Virus record (IMG/VR): IMGVR_UViG_3300045973_000445 | Coordinates: 22,905-86,904 of that record | Direction: 5' to 3' (one strand) | Origin: a virus | DNA: 64,000 nt | Shown: one piece after another, positions 54,339 through 61,732 of the stretch | How the letters are laid out: each line of letters opens with the position of its first letter | Position numbering within the stretch: position 1 is the stretch's first letter | Notes under the pieces: generated by a model | Told to the model about the DNA's origin: nothing | What the model saw: only the letters and a program-made list of their open reading frames with translations | The model's database searches: none | Position numbers and translations under genes: made by a program

Positions 54339-56038
54339 TTTGCGGATAATTCAGTATTTATGTATTTTATCAATTCATTTGTAATCGGGTCTTCTGACTT
54401 CCCCTTCTGCATCCCTTCTTCAAAAGAATCAAATGGATTTTTTGCCCCACTGGAATCTCCTCCATTTTGCTGGTCAACCATTCCGTTCATTCCTGCGCCC
54501 CCGAAAGCCTGCTGAGCTTTTTGTTGTGCGTACACGCTATTTAAAATTGTATCCTTTTCAGGATCGAATACTCTCCCAGAATACTCTTTAAATTTATCCT
54601 CAAGTGAAACCATGCCGTTAGCCAACTTCTTTACATCATTGTCTAGTTTTTGCGTCTGGTCTTCCACATCAACTCCTGTAAAAACAAACTGATAATTTGA
54701 ATCAAACTCAGAAACTATAAACTTGTCTATATTCTTTTGAATCACTTTAAGCAGGGGCTTCAGCCCTTTATCCTTGCTGTGATCCTGACGTTGCTTTTGT
54801 CCCCCCTCACCAAACAGAGTGGTCTGCTGACTAAACCGAAATCCTAGCTCTGAGGGATCCATGTGAAACACGCTACAGGCCACCAACGTCAGAAACTCCA
54901 TCCATTTGCTGAACTCCATCTCTTTGTTGGTATTTTGCATATCCACCCAGTTCAGCTTATCCGCCTCAAAGATCGGAACCTTATGAGCATTCTGCCAACC
55001 TGTAACCATCGATCTCCAAGCCGACCGGAAGTCATTAAGCATTCTGGGGTCTACCCCACCCTGCATCGTAAAGAACCCACGTGGGTTTGATCCATTCGTA
55101 AAGAACCGACCATTATACTCCATTGACTCCAGAAGCCATGTGACGACACGCATCAGAACCTCCAGTTCGCTCTGACCGTATCCATTGGCCATAATAGAAC
55201 TCTGCTTGTTGCGTACCGCAAAGCACATCTCCCACGGATACCAAATCACATCCTGTTTTGTTTTTGGATTCTGAAGAACCCTCTCACGCCACACCTGAAC
55301 ATAATGAGGAAGATACTCATGCCCTTTGTAATTCAAAGACTCATACTTCCCATTTTCTGTGTTGTAATTAGGATCGATGGTCTCCAGCAACCTGATCGTT
55401 GCACTGTCCACACAATCATACGATAGCAAATCCCCTCCCCGTGTGCGCTGAGTCTCAAAGCACCCCTGATCAAGCTCAAGCATGTCCTTTGGGAATATCT
55501 TTAAAAAGTCATGGAAGTCATTGTGAACAGTAAACTTGGCATCAATACCCCCGTTCTCCAAGAAGTCAATTATCTTCTCAATAGCCCGTTTATCCTTATC
55601 TGTGTTCTTATACTCCTCTTCGAATCGTCCCATCCTACGTTTGATCGTCCACCCAGGCTTTCCTTCATCATCCGAATAATCAGCAAAATCTAGTATCTGA
55701 TTGATACGTGTGCTGATTACAGAAAAGATCATCGGGGTAGCTCCCATCGAACGCAAGAAGTCAAACGGCACAGTCTTAACGGCTGTCTTGTAGCCCATAC
55801 CTGTATAAAACTCATTATCGGGAGCAAACAGGAATGCCTTCTGCTGATCTTTAAAATCCTTACCAGTCATCGACTGCTGATACTGCAATGCCTTCATAAT
55901 ATCATCTGGCTTATTGCTCTCCAGCAACCGCTGATGCAACAGCGACTTATGAATAGATAACTTCTGCATCTGTTCATCAATCGCTGGCAGCGTCTGAGGA
56001 AGCCTTATTGCTGTATTTCTGCTTTTTCGATTTGACAT
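54335..56038 (-). CDS. portal protein
   Basis: 567 residues. Typical portal features: FYTGMGYKTAVKTVP, VISTRINQILDFADY near the wing, a conserved WYPWEMCFAVRN block and a GYGQSELEVLMRVVTW helix before the crown. The C-terminus is low-complexity, with a tail rich in charges. It forms the dodecameric ring through which DNA enters and leaves. The overlap with the glycosyltransferase gene is about 34 bases. Confidence 0.9.
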   Translation of the reverse strand: MSNRKSRNTAIRLPQTLPAIDEQMQKLSIHKSLLHQRLLESNKPDDIMKALQYQQSMTGKDFKDQQKAFLFAPDNEFYTGMGYKTAVKTVPFDFLRSMGATPMIFSVISTRINQILDFADYSDDEGKPGWTIKRRMGRFEEEYKNTDKDKRAIEKIIDFLENGGIDAKFTVHNDFHDFLKIFPKDMLELDQGCFETQRTRGGDLLSYDCVDSATIRLLETIDPNYNTENGKYESLNYKGHEYLPHYVQVWRERVLQNPKTKQDVIWYPWEMCFAVRNKQSSIMANGYGQSELEVLMRVVTWLLESMEYNGRFFTNGSNPRGFFTMQGGVDPRMLNDFRSAWRSMVTGWQNAHKVPIFEADKLNWVDMQNTNKEMEFSKWMEFLTLVACSVFHMDPSELGFRFSQQTTLFGEGGQKQRQDHSKDKGLKPLLKVIQKNIDKFIVSEFDSNYQFVFTGVDVEDQTQKLDNDVKKLANGMVSLEDKFKEYSGRVFDPEKDTILNSVYAQQKAQQAFGGAGMNGMVDQQNGGDSSGAKNPFDSFEEGMQKGKSEDPITNELIKYINTELSAK

Positions 56039-56907
56039 TCTTGAAATAGATATTCATTAACAAAGGCTGTCACCTTATTATATAGCTCTGGGCATTCTCT
56101 AGATAGTCGTGCCTTAACGAGCTGACCCACCCGATCCTGTTTCTTTATCCCACCCCACAAATGGCTATAGCCATTATCTGTATTCTTTACCAGATCCGTA
56201 GCATCATCTGATATAACCTGCACCTGATCCCTCATCTGATGTGCTTTTATTAATGATGCTGCAAAGTACTGTTCATGGAACAGGTTCTGATGCATCAGCA
56301 CATTCTTAAAGTTCTCAAAGAAGATACTCTGGTTTTCCGGAGCAAAGATATACTCTGAACTGCATTTGATCCACTCTTTGAAAAAAGATAAATTGTGTCC
56401 CCCACAGATTCCGCAGTTGTATGCAAAATCAGTAACTTCATTATCTACAATAATCTGTGGTCTTACCTTTGCATGATCCCAGCTGGGTCTCAGAACATCA
56501 TACCATTTATAGTTTGGTACGTTCATGATCTCCTTGCTTTGAAAGCAAAGCTCTGCATCCAATATTCGCTGGGGTAGTGGTTTCCAAAGGAACACATCAT
56601 TGTCGATATGAACAAACGGCTCAGTCTGCTTGGTATACGCTACCAGTTTGCCGTATGCCCAGAACCACTTTGAGATTCCCTTTATTGAATCCAGCTCCGA
56701 TGTATATTGTGTTGCTGGAATACCGACTGCTTTTAATACTTTAACCCCCCAAGAACTAGTCACAATCTGAACATCCTCGAAATGACGCATGGCTAGATAA
56801 GTAGCCAGTGTCATCGAGTAGAGAAAGTCAGAGTAATTCTTGAAGCCCGCTTTATTGCTAAAGGACTCATCGGGGTTAAAGTACGAAAAGACAGCCCGTT
56901 TGATCAT
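56005..56907 (-). CDS. glycosyltransferase-like protein (DUF6734 type)
   Basis: 300 residues. GT-A style: an N-terminal strand (KRAVFSYFNPDESFSNKAGF), a D-x-D site PFVHIDNDVFLWKPLP (about 96-111), and acceptor-side motifs (YNCGICGGHNLSFF; HLWGGIKKQD). This looks like the DUF6734 family of Bacteroidota. It may glycosylate a virion component. It lies between a small unknown gene and the portal, overlapping the portal start. Confidence 0.78.
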   Translation of the reverse strand: MIKRAVFSYFNPDESFSNKAGFKNYSDFLYSMTLATYLAMRHFEDVQIVTSSWGVKVLKAVGIPATQYTSELDSIKGISKWFWAYGKLVAYTKQTEPFVHIDNDVFLWKPLPQRILDAELCFQSKEIMNVPNYKWYDVLRPSWDHAKVRPQIIVDNEVTDFAYNCGICGGHNLSFFKEWIKCSSEYIFAPENQSIFFENFKNVLMHQNLFHEQYFAASLIKAHQMRDQVQVISDDATDLVKNTDNGYSHLWGGIKKQDRVGQLVKARLSRECPELYNKVTAFVNEYLFQECQIEKAEIQQ

Positions 56908-56920
56908 TGATCAGGGAATA

Positions 56921-57235
56921 TTACAGAAGTTCTAAGCCAATAGCACCACCATAATACGTTCCCTGATACAAGACATCATCCTCACGGCCAGTTTCAACTG
57001 CCGTCAGGGTCAGATCATTATCAGATGCAAACTGAATCATCTCACCAAGATCGTATTCAGAAATAGCAAAATCGAACCCTGCTCTGATTGTAGCATCGGT
57101 GAGTCCTATCTGCATCTTGCCCGATGAGTCACGCTCCTGAATCTGATACACGGTAAACTGCTGATTACCATCGATCAGGTCTGTGAGAAGCTCCACCTGC
57201 AATCCACTATCGTCTTGAAATATTAAAGTCTTCAT
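56921..57235 (-). CDS. hypothetical protein, 104 aa
   Basis: Acidic and beta-rich (DSGLQVELLTDLIDGNQQFT; YQGTYYGGAIGLELL). It reads like a small virion accessory. The last motif YYGGAIG resembles YYGGGIGVDLL of the protein at 7615-9252, perhaps a shared binding loop. Function unassigned. Confidence 0.6.
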   Translation of the reverse strand: MKTLIFQDDSGLQVELLTDLIDGNQQFTVYQIQERDSSGKMQIGLTDATIRAGFDFAISEYDLGEMIQFASDNDLTLTAVETGREDDVLYQGTYYGGAIGLELL

Positions 57236-57279
57236 TTATTAAAAAGTTTATATTATTGTCAAATATGGTTATTTCTTAT

Positions 57280-58191
57280 TTATTCTACTGGAGTTACCTT
57301 CTTCACAAGTTTTGTAACGTATCGAGGATATTCATATCCTTGAGGATCAATTAGAAACCTTGTGCCGTTTACTTCAGCAATGTAGGGATTTCCTTTTGCC
57401 TCTTTGGGACAATCCTTACTCAAAAAATTAGTACCTTGTTCATGTACAGGTAATCTGTCAATCAATGCCTTTATTTCTGGTGTGATTGCTGTCTGTTCAA
57501 CATCATCTACATTAGGCTCTTTCCGAGAGTAGTTAACCAAATCATGTAGTTTATCCACTTCAGCTGTAGATAGCTTTTTCCCTCCTTTATTTTGCTCTTT
57601 TTCAATCTCTTCTTTAGACATATCCTGATCAGGCATGTAATCCCTTCCCTGTTTTTTCAAATCATCCTTCTTTTTCTGAAAAAGATCATCTGCTAGTTTT
57701 TTCATACTTGGTGAAAGTTCCTTCTTCTCACCACCTTCTTTTTTGTATTTAGCTGGCCATTCTTTTGCCTGTTCCTTTAGTGTACGATGCTTAATAGCAT
57801 CTGTTTCATTTGAATTAGCCTCACCATACTTCTGACCAACCCTACCCAGCTTCTTATTCACACCAGTGAGTTTATACACACCACCTCTTGCCTTCAGAAT
57901 CTCCCCGAATTCCCCACGCTCAGGCTCGTCCCAAGCGATCTGTTCCCGTCTCGTATAAACCACCGCCTTTGAGAAATCGTTCCTTAGAACGCACCACTGT
58001 TGCATTCCTCCAACCTCGGCTATCATCTCATTAGAGTCAGCTTTCTCAATCTCAGATAACTCTGAAGTGAGAGCCTTCTCCATGTATCCCTTTATGATGT
58101 TGGTATTTTGTACCAGCTGAGACTGAGTGATAACCTCCAAGTGCTGGAGTCTCACCATGCTGAGGAAGTCGTCTTTGGTTATTGTTTGCAT
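57280..58191 (-). CDS. head-region protein with KLGRVGQ motif
   Basis: 304 residues from the ATG at 58191; a longer frame would run into the upstream motif region. The N-terminal 140 residues contain MQTITKDDFLSMVRLQHLEV and a KKLGRVGQKYG motif (about 113-123), also present in the 1064-residue zincin. The middle is low-complexity and lysine-rich; the end (about 250-304) is a small beta domain. No catalytic motif. Its role may be linked to the zincin. Confidence 0.65.
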   Translation of the reverse strand: MQTITKDDFLSMVRLQHLEVITQSQLVQNTNIIKGYMEKALTSELSEIEKADSNEMIAEVGGMQQWCVLRNDFSKAVVYTRREQIAWDEPERGEFGEILKARGGVYKLTGVNKKLGRVGQKYGEANSNETDAIKHRTLKEQAKEWPAKYKKEGGEKKELSPSMKKLADDLFQKKKDDLKKQGRDYMPDQDMSKEEIEKEQNKGGKKLSTAEVDKLHDLVNYSRKEPNVDDVEQTAITPEIKALIDRLPVHEQGTNFLSKDCPKEAKGNPYIAEVNGTRFLIDPQGYEYPRYVTKLVKKVTPVE

Positions 58192-58224
58192 ATTATAATA
58201 ATAGAATTGAATCAAATATAAAGT

Positions 58225-58253
58225 CAAAAATAAATAATCTTTTTAAAAATTAA
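58225..58253 (-). promoter_or_regulatory. conserved AT-rich motif, candidate late promoter
   Basis: Minus strand: TTAATTTTTAAAAAGATTA then TTTATTTTTG, followed by a TATATTTG box (58213-58220) before the ATG at 58191. The box matches the Bacteroidota -7 consensus, but no -33 TTG is seen at the right spacing. Confidence 0.5.
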
Positions 58254-58263
58254 GAAGACTACA

Positions 58264-58857
58264 TCACAAGTCATAATTTTGAAACTCCTTCAGATAGGTT
58301 GCTATTGATGTGCCAAAGATATCATGGCTGTTATACTGTTTCTGCTTCTTGGCATGGTAGATATCCAAACGGTGACCATCAATTAATATATAAGTACCCC
58401 ATGATAGCAGATATTTTGAAACAGCCGTCATGCCTCCTAAATGAACTGCTGCCAGCAGACCTGACTCTGTTACAGGAATACCATCGATAACAGTACCTAT
58501 ATAACATTCATAGGGTTTCAACATCGTTTTATTTAAGTCCACCAGACTTCGTAATGCCTGTAGCTGAGCACTGGGTGGAAAGATCATCGGATTCACTTTG
58601 AACTTTCTTAAAGAGATATCACGATATCCAAGTAAGTGTAGTGTTGCTTCCTTCCACTGATGTTCCCCAAAACAGCCTATCTTATTAATGATCTTGTAAT
58701 TGTTGCGGGATTCCCGCCACCCCAAGTCATCTGCATAATGAATAAATCCCCTTCTAAGTGGCTGTGTTCTTAATATATCAAAATGAATAGGCACTACAGG
58801 TGCTGTGCAAACTATATGATTCATTACTATCAATACCAATATAATAATTCGTTTCAT
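58264..58857 (-). CDS. lysozyme/transglycosylase-like endolysin
   Basis: 197 residues from the ATG at 58857. An N-terminal signal or anchor segment (MKRIIILVLIVMNHIVC) suggests export. The core has the lysozyme-like catalytic region: LGWRESRNNYKIINKIGCFG (E49 as probable catalytic acid) and HQWKEATLHLLGY, then VTESGLLAAVHLGGM. It would break peptidoglycan for lysis. It is separated from the preceding gene by a terminator-like hairpin. Confidence 0.75.
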   Translation of the reverse strand: MKRIIILVLIVMNHIVCTAPVVPIHFDILRTQPLRRGFIHYADDLGWRESRNNYKIINKIGCFGEHQWKEATLHLLGYRDISLRKFKVNPMIFPPSAQLQALRSLVDLNKTMLKPYECYIGTVIDGIPVTESGLLAAVHLGGMTAVSKYLLSWGTYILIDGHRLDIYHAKKQKQYNSHDIFGTSIATYLKEFQNYDL

Positions 58858-58888
58858 TTCTTTTGATTTCGTTAAAACTAATGTACGA

Positions 58889-58926
58889 CAAAAACCCACA
58901 AGTATTTAATAACCTGTGGGTTTTAC
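58889..58926 (-). terminator. terminator-like hairpin between lysis-region genes
   Basis: AAAACCCACA (58891-58900) and TGTGGGTTTT (58915-58924) form a ten-pair stem with a loop of about 14 bases. On the minus strand it ends in TTTTTG, consistent with an intrinsic terminator after the gene at 58946-59386. Confidence 0.75.
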
Positions 58927-58945
58927 GTAATATGAATTTATTGAT

Positions 58946-59386
58946 TTAACTTATGTCAGATGCTCTCTCACCGATATCAAGTCTGGTATTGACCCCTCTT
59001 AAATCGGTTTGGTTTGCTCCTCTATTGGCAAGTAAACTGTAATTGGAATTCACATCTGATACTTCTTCAACAGTACCGGAATTAACCCGACATAAACCCA
59101 TGCTTTGATTTTGGTAATAATTATGAGTCATTCTTGCACTCAGTCCCAGATACGGTACACTGACCCCTCTGACAATCTGTGTGCTCACAACCGGCTCATT
59201 TACGACCTGGAAAATTGGTGTTTCAATGATAACATTATTTACTATCTGCACAGGGGGAGGATTAGTAATCTCCGACTGATAAAGGGGTGCGCCCTTTACA
59301 GGATTACCTTGCATCGATCCCATCGCAAACAATAAAGCAGCAATCAGAAACAATCCGCTCAAAAAATAACCTCTTGGATTCTTCAT
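58946..59386 (-). CDS. secreted or membrane-anchored small protein
   Basis: 146 residues. A single N-terminal hydrophobic segment (YFLSGLFLIAALLFAMGSMQ) may be a signal peptide or anchor. The rest is polar, with QIVNNVIIETPIFQVVNEPV. A candidate promoter lies directly upstream and a terminator downstream, so it may be a single-gene unit. Function unknown. Confidence 0.6.
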   Translation of the reverse strand: MKNPRGYFLSGLFLIAALLFAMGSMQGNPVKGAPLYQSEITNPPPVQIVNNVIIETPIFQVVNEPVVSTQIVRGVSVPYLGLSARMTHNYYQNQSMGLCRVNSGTVEEVSDVNSNYSLLANRGANQTDLRGVNTRLDIGERASDIS

Positions 59387-59440
59387 TTCGATTTCATTTT
59401 TAATTGTTTGGTACTAGTGTTTATAATCATTATACAATAA

Positions 59441-59470
59441 ACAAATATAATCTATCTATTTTAAAATTAA
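59441..59470 (-). promoter_or_regulatory. AT-rich promoter-like element
   Basis: Minus strand: TTAATTTTAAAATAGATAGA then TTATATTTGT, with a TATATTTG box (the Bacteroidota -7 form), upstream of the gene at 58946-59386. A diverged version of the common motif. Confidence 0.4.
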
Positions 59471-59542
59471 AAGTAGTGGTTTGAGAGTAGTGACGCTAAC
59501 CAACGTCAGGACGGATGGTCTCCCTTGACTACTCTCCTACTT
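59471..59542 (-). ncRNA. structured RNA or complex terminator
   Basis: Outer stem AAGTAG/CTACTT (59471-59476 with 59537-59542), then a 9-bp perfect stem GAGAGTAGT/ACTACTCTC (59483-59491 with 59528-59536) closing a multiloop. Inside it is a GACG/CGTC hairpin (59492-59495 with 59504-59507) and a GGA/TCC one. On the minus strand the fold ends in TTTTAATTTT. It could be a terminator with an unusually branched stem or a small RNA. Confidence 0.55.
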
Positions 59543-59728
59543 ACCAGAGCTCTCCATCTATTCCTTATAAAGACATCCATCTTCCTTACAATTAGAACGA
59601 GAGTTGGATTTTAATATTTTTAGAGCAGATTTCAACATCCCGTGCTTACCAGCACATTTGTAGATTTCCAGAGATGTAAGGATCCTCTCCGATGTCTATG
59701 ATCTACTCTAATATCTTTCAAAGAACTT
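59543..59728. other. gene-poor stretch with one protein-like open frame
   Basis: Together with the structure and promoter next to it, this makes a 342-bp gap between genes. No standard gene is evident. On the minus strand a frame is open from 59695 to 59558; it reads protein-like (SLEIYKCAGKHGMLKSALKI) but has an ATG only at 59638. It may be a decayed small gene. A short GTGC/GCAC hairpin lies at about 59642-59655. Confidence 0.4.
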
Positions 59729-59995
59729 CTATTCCTCTTTTATATCTATTGTGCTAAAGTCAACCTCCTCGATAATCTCCTCTTCATCCACCTCCGCTGT
59801 GTGATCCACCTCCAGCTTCTCCTTCCCCACAACCAGCACCTCTCTGTATGTCAGCGGATGATCTCCTGTCTTTTCCAAGCGATAAGTATTGTGCTTGCCA
59901 TACTTTTCCTGTTTTACTTTATTCAGTATTATCCTAGCATTCTGCACCCTTGCCAAATCACTCTCCCCAGAAACCCAATTTGTAATACTACTCAT
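59729..59995 (-). CDS. hypothetical protein, 88 aa
   Basis: A basic N-terminal half (NARIILNKVKQEKYGKHNTY) and a very acidic C-terminus (EVDEEEIIEEVDFSTIDIKE). The ATG comes one base after the stop of a tiny membrane peptide gene. No family is recognised. Confidence 0.6.
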   Translation of the reverse strand: MSSITNWVSGESDLARVQNARIILNKVKQEKYGKHNTYRLEKTGDHPLTYREVLVVGKEKLEVDHTAEVDEEEIIEEVDFSTIDIKEE

Positions 59996-59996
59996 A

Positions 59997-60098
59997 TCAA
60001 TTGAAGATAAGTCCTAATACTATAGCAGCCACGATCACAAAGAACAGTATGAACGGGAGATATCCCGTGAGCTCTGCTGTATGTGATTGTGCTTTCAT
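59997..60098 (-). CDS. 33-aa single-TM peptide
   Basis: MKAQSHTAELTGYLPFILFF followed by a hydrophobic end (VIVAAIVLGLIF) makes a single-pass membrane peptide. Its TGA is followed by one base and the next gene's ATG, which supports translation. It lies next to a possible holin, so a lysis or membrane role is possible. Confidence 0.6.
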   Translation of the reverse strand: MKAQSHTAELTGYLPFILFFVIVAAIVLGLIFN

Positions 60099-60115
60099 GC
60101 TACATTATACAAATA

Positions 60116-60322
60116 TTATTTCGGACTCTGTTTGATCTCGTTAATTGTCAGTAGAACTGCCCAGACAACCAAAAGGATGCCTACGAGCTTACTGTGAAAT
60201 AAGTAAGTAAATACTCCTATTGCACCTATTGTAATCTGAGATGCATACGCAAACTTCAGAAACTTACCTACTGCCTTTAGAGCTATTAGTAAGTATGACC
60301 AGATCAATTTTAATGTTTTCAT
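60116..60322 (-). CDS. small membrane protein, holin-like
   Basis: 68 residues with two likely membrane segments (LIWSYLLIALKAVGKFLKF; LVGILLVVWAVLLTI) and a basic tail (NEIKQSPK). Size and proximity to the DUF5675 gene suggest a holin; the protein at 41973-42344 is the other candidate. The sequence alone does not decide it. Confidence 0.6.
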   Translation of the reverse strand: MKTLKLIWSYLLIALKAVGKFLKFAYASQITIGAIGVFTYLFHSKLVGILLVVWAVLLTINEIKQSPK

Positions 60323-60340
60323 AATAATACTTTTTACTTT

Positions 60341-60451
60341 TTATATTGGTAAAATCTTGCTTTCATTCTCCTGTTTAGTGACGTTGCAATACGGATCAGT
60401 TAAATAGTTTACTGTTGTGCCTGCGTTATTATTAAATGAAAGAGTCTTCAT
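60341..60451 (-). CDS. 36-aa hypothetical protein
   Basis: MKTLSFNNNAGTTVNYLTDP and a short remainder. The ATG comes one base after the TAG of the DUF5675 gene and the frame fills the gap before the holin-like gene. The spacing supports expression; the product is not recognised. Confidence 0.5.
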   Translation of the reverse strand: MKTLSFNNNAGTTVNYLTDPYCNVTKQENESKILPI

Positions 60452-60452
60452 T

Positions 60453-60977
60453 CTATTGTAATTGTGGTAAATTCGCAAATTCAGCTGTTATTGTATATCC
60501 TTCAGCTATTTTCTTTTCTATTTCTACTCTTAGAGCATCCTTCATACCATTATAAAGAGTAGGCTCGGATGTAACTCGTAAATCAGAGTATGTTGGAGGT
60601 ACTATATTCTTACCAATCAAAACACAGGCATCAGTATCAGCAAAGGTCACTCCATTATGAAACAAAACATCAGTCCAGGTTAACCCATTCCATTTGATTG
60701 TTCTCTTATCATCCTCGGTATATAAAATCAGAGTTTTACCATAATGAGCGTTTTCAAACAACCCCACATTACACTTCAATCCAGCTGGCAAACAAGTCTC
60801 CCCATACACCTTCACATTATCTGGCCGAAGAGTATCTCCTAAAGTATAGCAGAACTCCTCTTTGACCTGTACAAGTGGTAGCTGAACATAATCTTTAATA
60901 TACTGAAAAAACAACCTACCTATTGTTGTTCTGGTGGTATGCAAGTACCACTCTGTGAGTATAACTAGTTCTTTCAT
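60453..60977 (-). CDS. DUF5675 family protein
   Basis: 174 residues from the ATG at 60977. The family pattern is clear: TIGRLFFQYIK, EFCYTLGDTLRPDNVKVYGE, TCLPAGLKCNVGLFENAHYG, VLFHNGVTFADTDACVLIGK. DUF5675 proteins often lie in lysis regions of Bacteroidota phages and may act on the cell wall, but no activity is known to me. The conserved AT-rich motif lies directly upstream. Confidence 0.85.
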   Translation of the reverse strand: MKELVILTEWYLHTTRTTIGRLFFQYIKDYVQLPLVQVKEEFCYTLGDTLRPDNVKVYGETCLPAGLKCNVGLFENAHYGKTLILYTEDDKRTIKWNGLTWTDVLFHNGVTFADTDACVLIGKNIVPPTYSDLRVTSEPTLYNGMKDALRVEIEKKIAEGYTITAEFANLPQLQ

Positions 60978-60982
60978 AGATG

Positions 60983-61011
60983 TAAAAATAAACAATAGTT
61001 TTTAAAATTAA
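60983..61011 (-). promoter_or_regulatory. conserved AT-rich motif before DUF5675 gene
   Basis: Minus strand: TTAATTTTAAAAACTATTG then TTTATTTTTACA. It overlaps the end of the glycosyltransferase gene and lies just before the ATG at 60977. A moderate match to the stronger copies. Confidence 0.45.
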
Positions 61012-61730
61012 GGGCGTCTCCTGTACTGCTGATTCCGCATGACCGAGCCCTCCTCATCATGATGTCCTGTTATTGTTGTCGTGATACATCCTTCTTTTCC
61101 TGTAGCCTTCATCTCATTTCTCAGCTGCTCCCAAAGATAAGCATCGCAGGGAGATTGAATTCCTTCCACATGTAACCTATCCATCACACGTATCTTTGTA
61201 TCTGTGTATTTTACACAAGTAACTGAAGCCACAATCCCCCCGTCAATCGGATAAAATGGAAGCATCTCATTTGTAATCGGTAATCCTGGAAGAATGTGTG
61301 CTCCAAGATACGTGGCCGAGGTACAGCAGAATATAGGCTTCCTCTCCTCAACCATCCTGTTGATAACCTCCAGATGGTTCATTTCCCAAACATCATCGTG
61401 TGCCTGATGACAGATATACTCGTAGCCATCGGCTAAAGCCATCTCAATGCCTTTATTTACCGCAGTAACGCCTCCTGCACACCAGATGTTCATATTCCCA
61501 ACTCCGTATCGGTCTCGCTCCACGGATCGCACCAAGTTAACGCAAACCACGCCCACGTGCCTCTTGGCTATTGCTTTCAACTCAGCATCGTCCCTGTAGG
61601 CATCCCCAATCAGATATATCTTATAGTCCCTGAAGGTCTGCCTGTCAATACAATCCAAAGTGCGCTCCAAGTACATGGGAGACTTCCCATCCAGCCTTTG
61701 GTACGTAGCGATAATAATAGCTAATCTCAT
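61008..61730 (-). CDS. glycosyltransferase family 2-like
   Basis: 240 residues. GT-A fold start MRLAIIIATYQRLDGKSPMY, the DxD-like CHQAHDDVWEMNHLEVI (about 107-123), and an acceptor region with CDAYLWEQL. A typical inverting GT2 shape, small and without membrane anchors. It is the last gene of the sugar cassette and lies two bases after the second GT. Confidence 0.85.
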   Translation of the reverse strand: MRLAIIIATYQRLDGKSPMYLERTLDCIDRQTFRDYKIYLIGDAYRDDAELKAIAKRHVGVVCVNLVRSVERDRYGVGNMNIWCAGGVTAVNKGIEMALADGYEYICHQAHDDVWEMNHLEVINRMVEERKPIFCCTSATYLGAHILPGLPITNEMLPFYPIDGGIVASVTCVKYTDTKIRVMDRLHVEGIQSPCDAYLWEQLRNEMKATGKEGCITTTITGHHDEEGSVMRNQQYRRRP

Positions 61731-61732
61731 AA

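Noticed and set aside
59471-59542. tRNA gene, because the fold is 72 nt long
   Set aside because: The inner 9-bp stem and the lack of a T-loop GTTCRANNC sequence do not fit a cloverleaf.
59387-59728. Origin of replication in the gene-poor gap
   Set aside because: No iterons or adjacent replication genes are seen; the structure fits a terminator or small RNA better.
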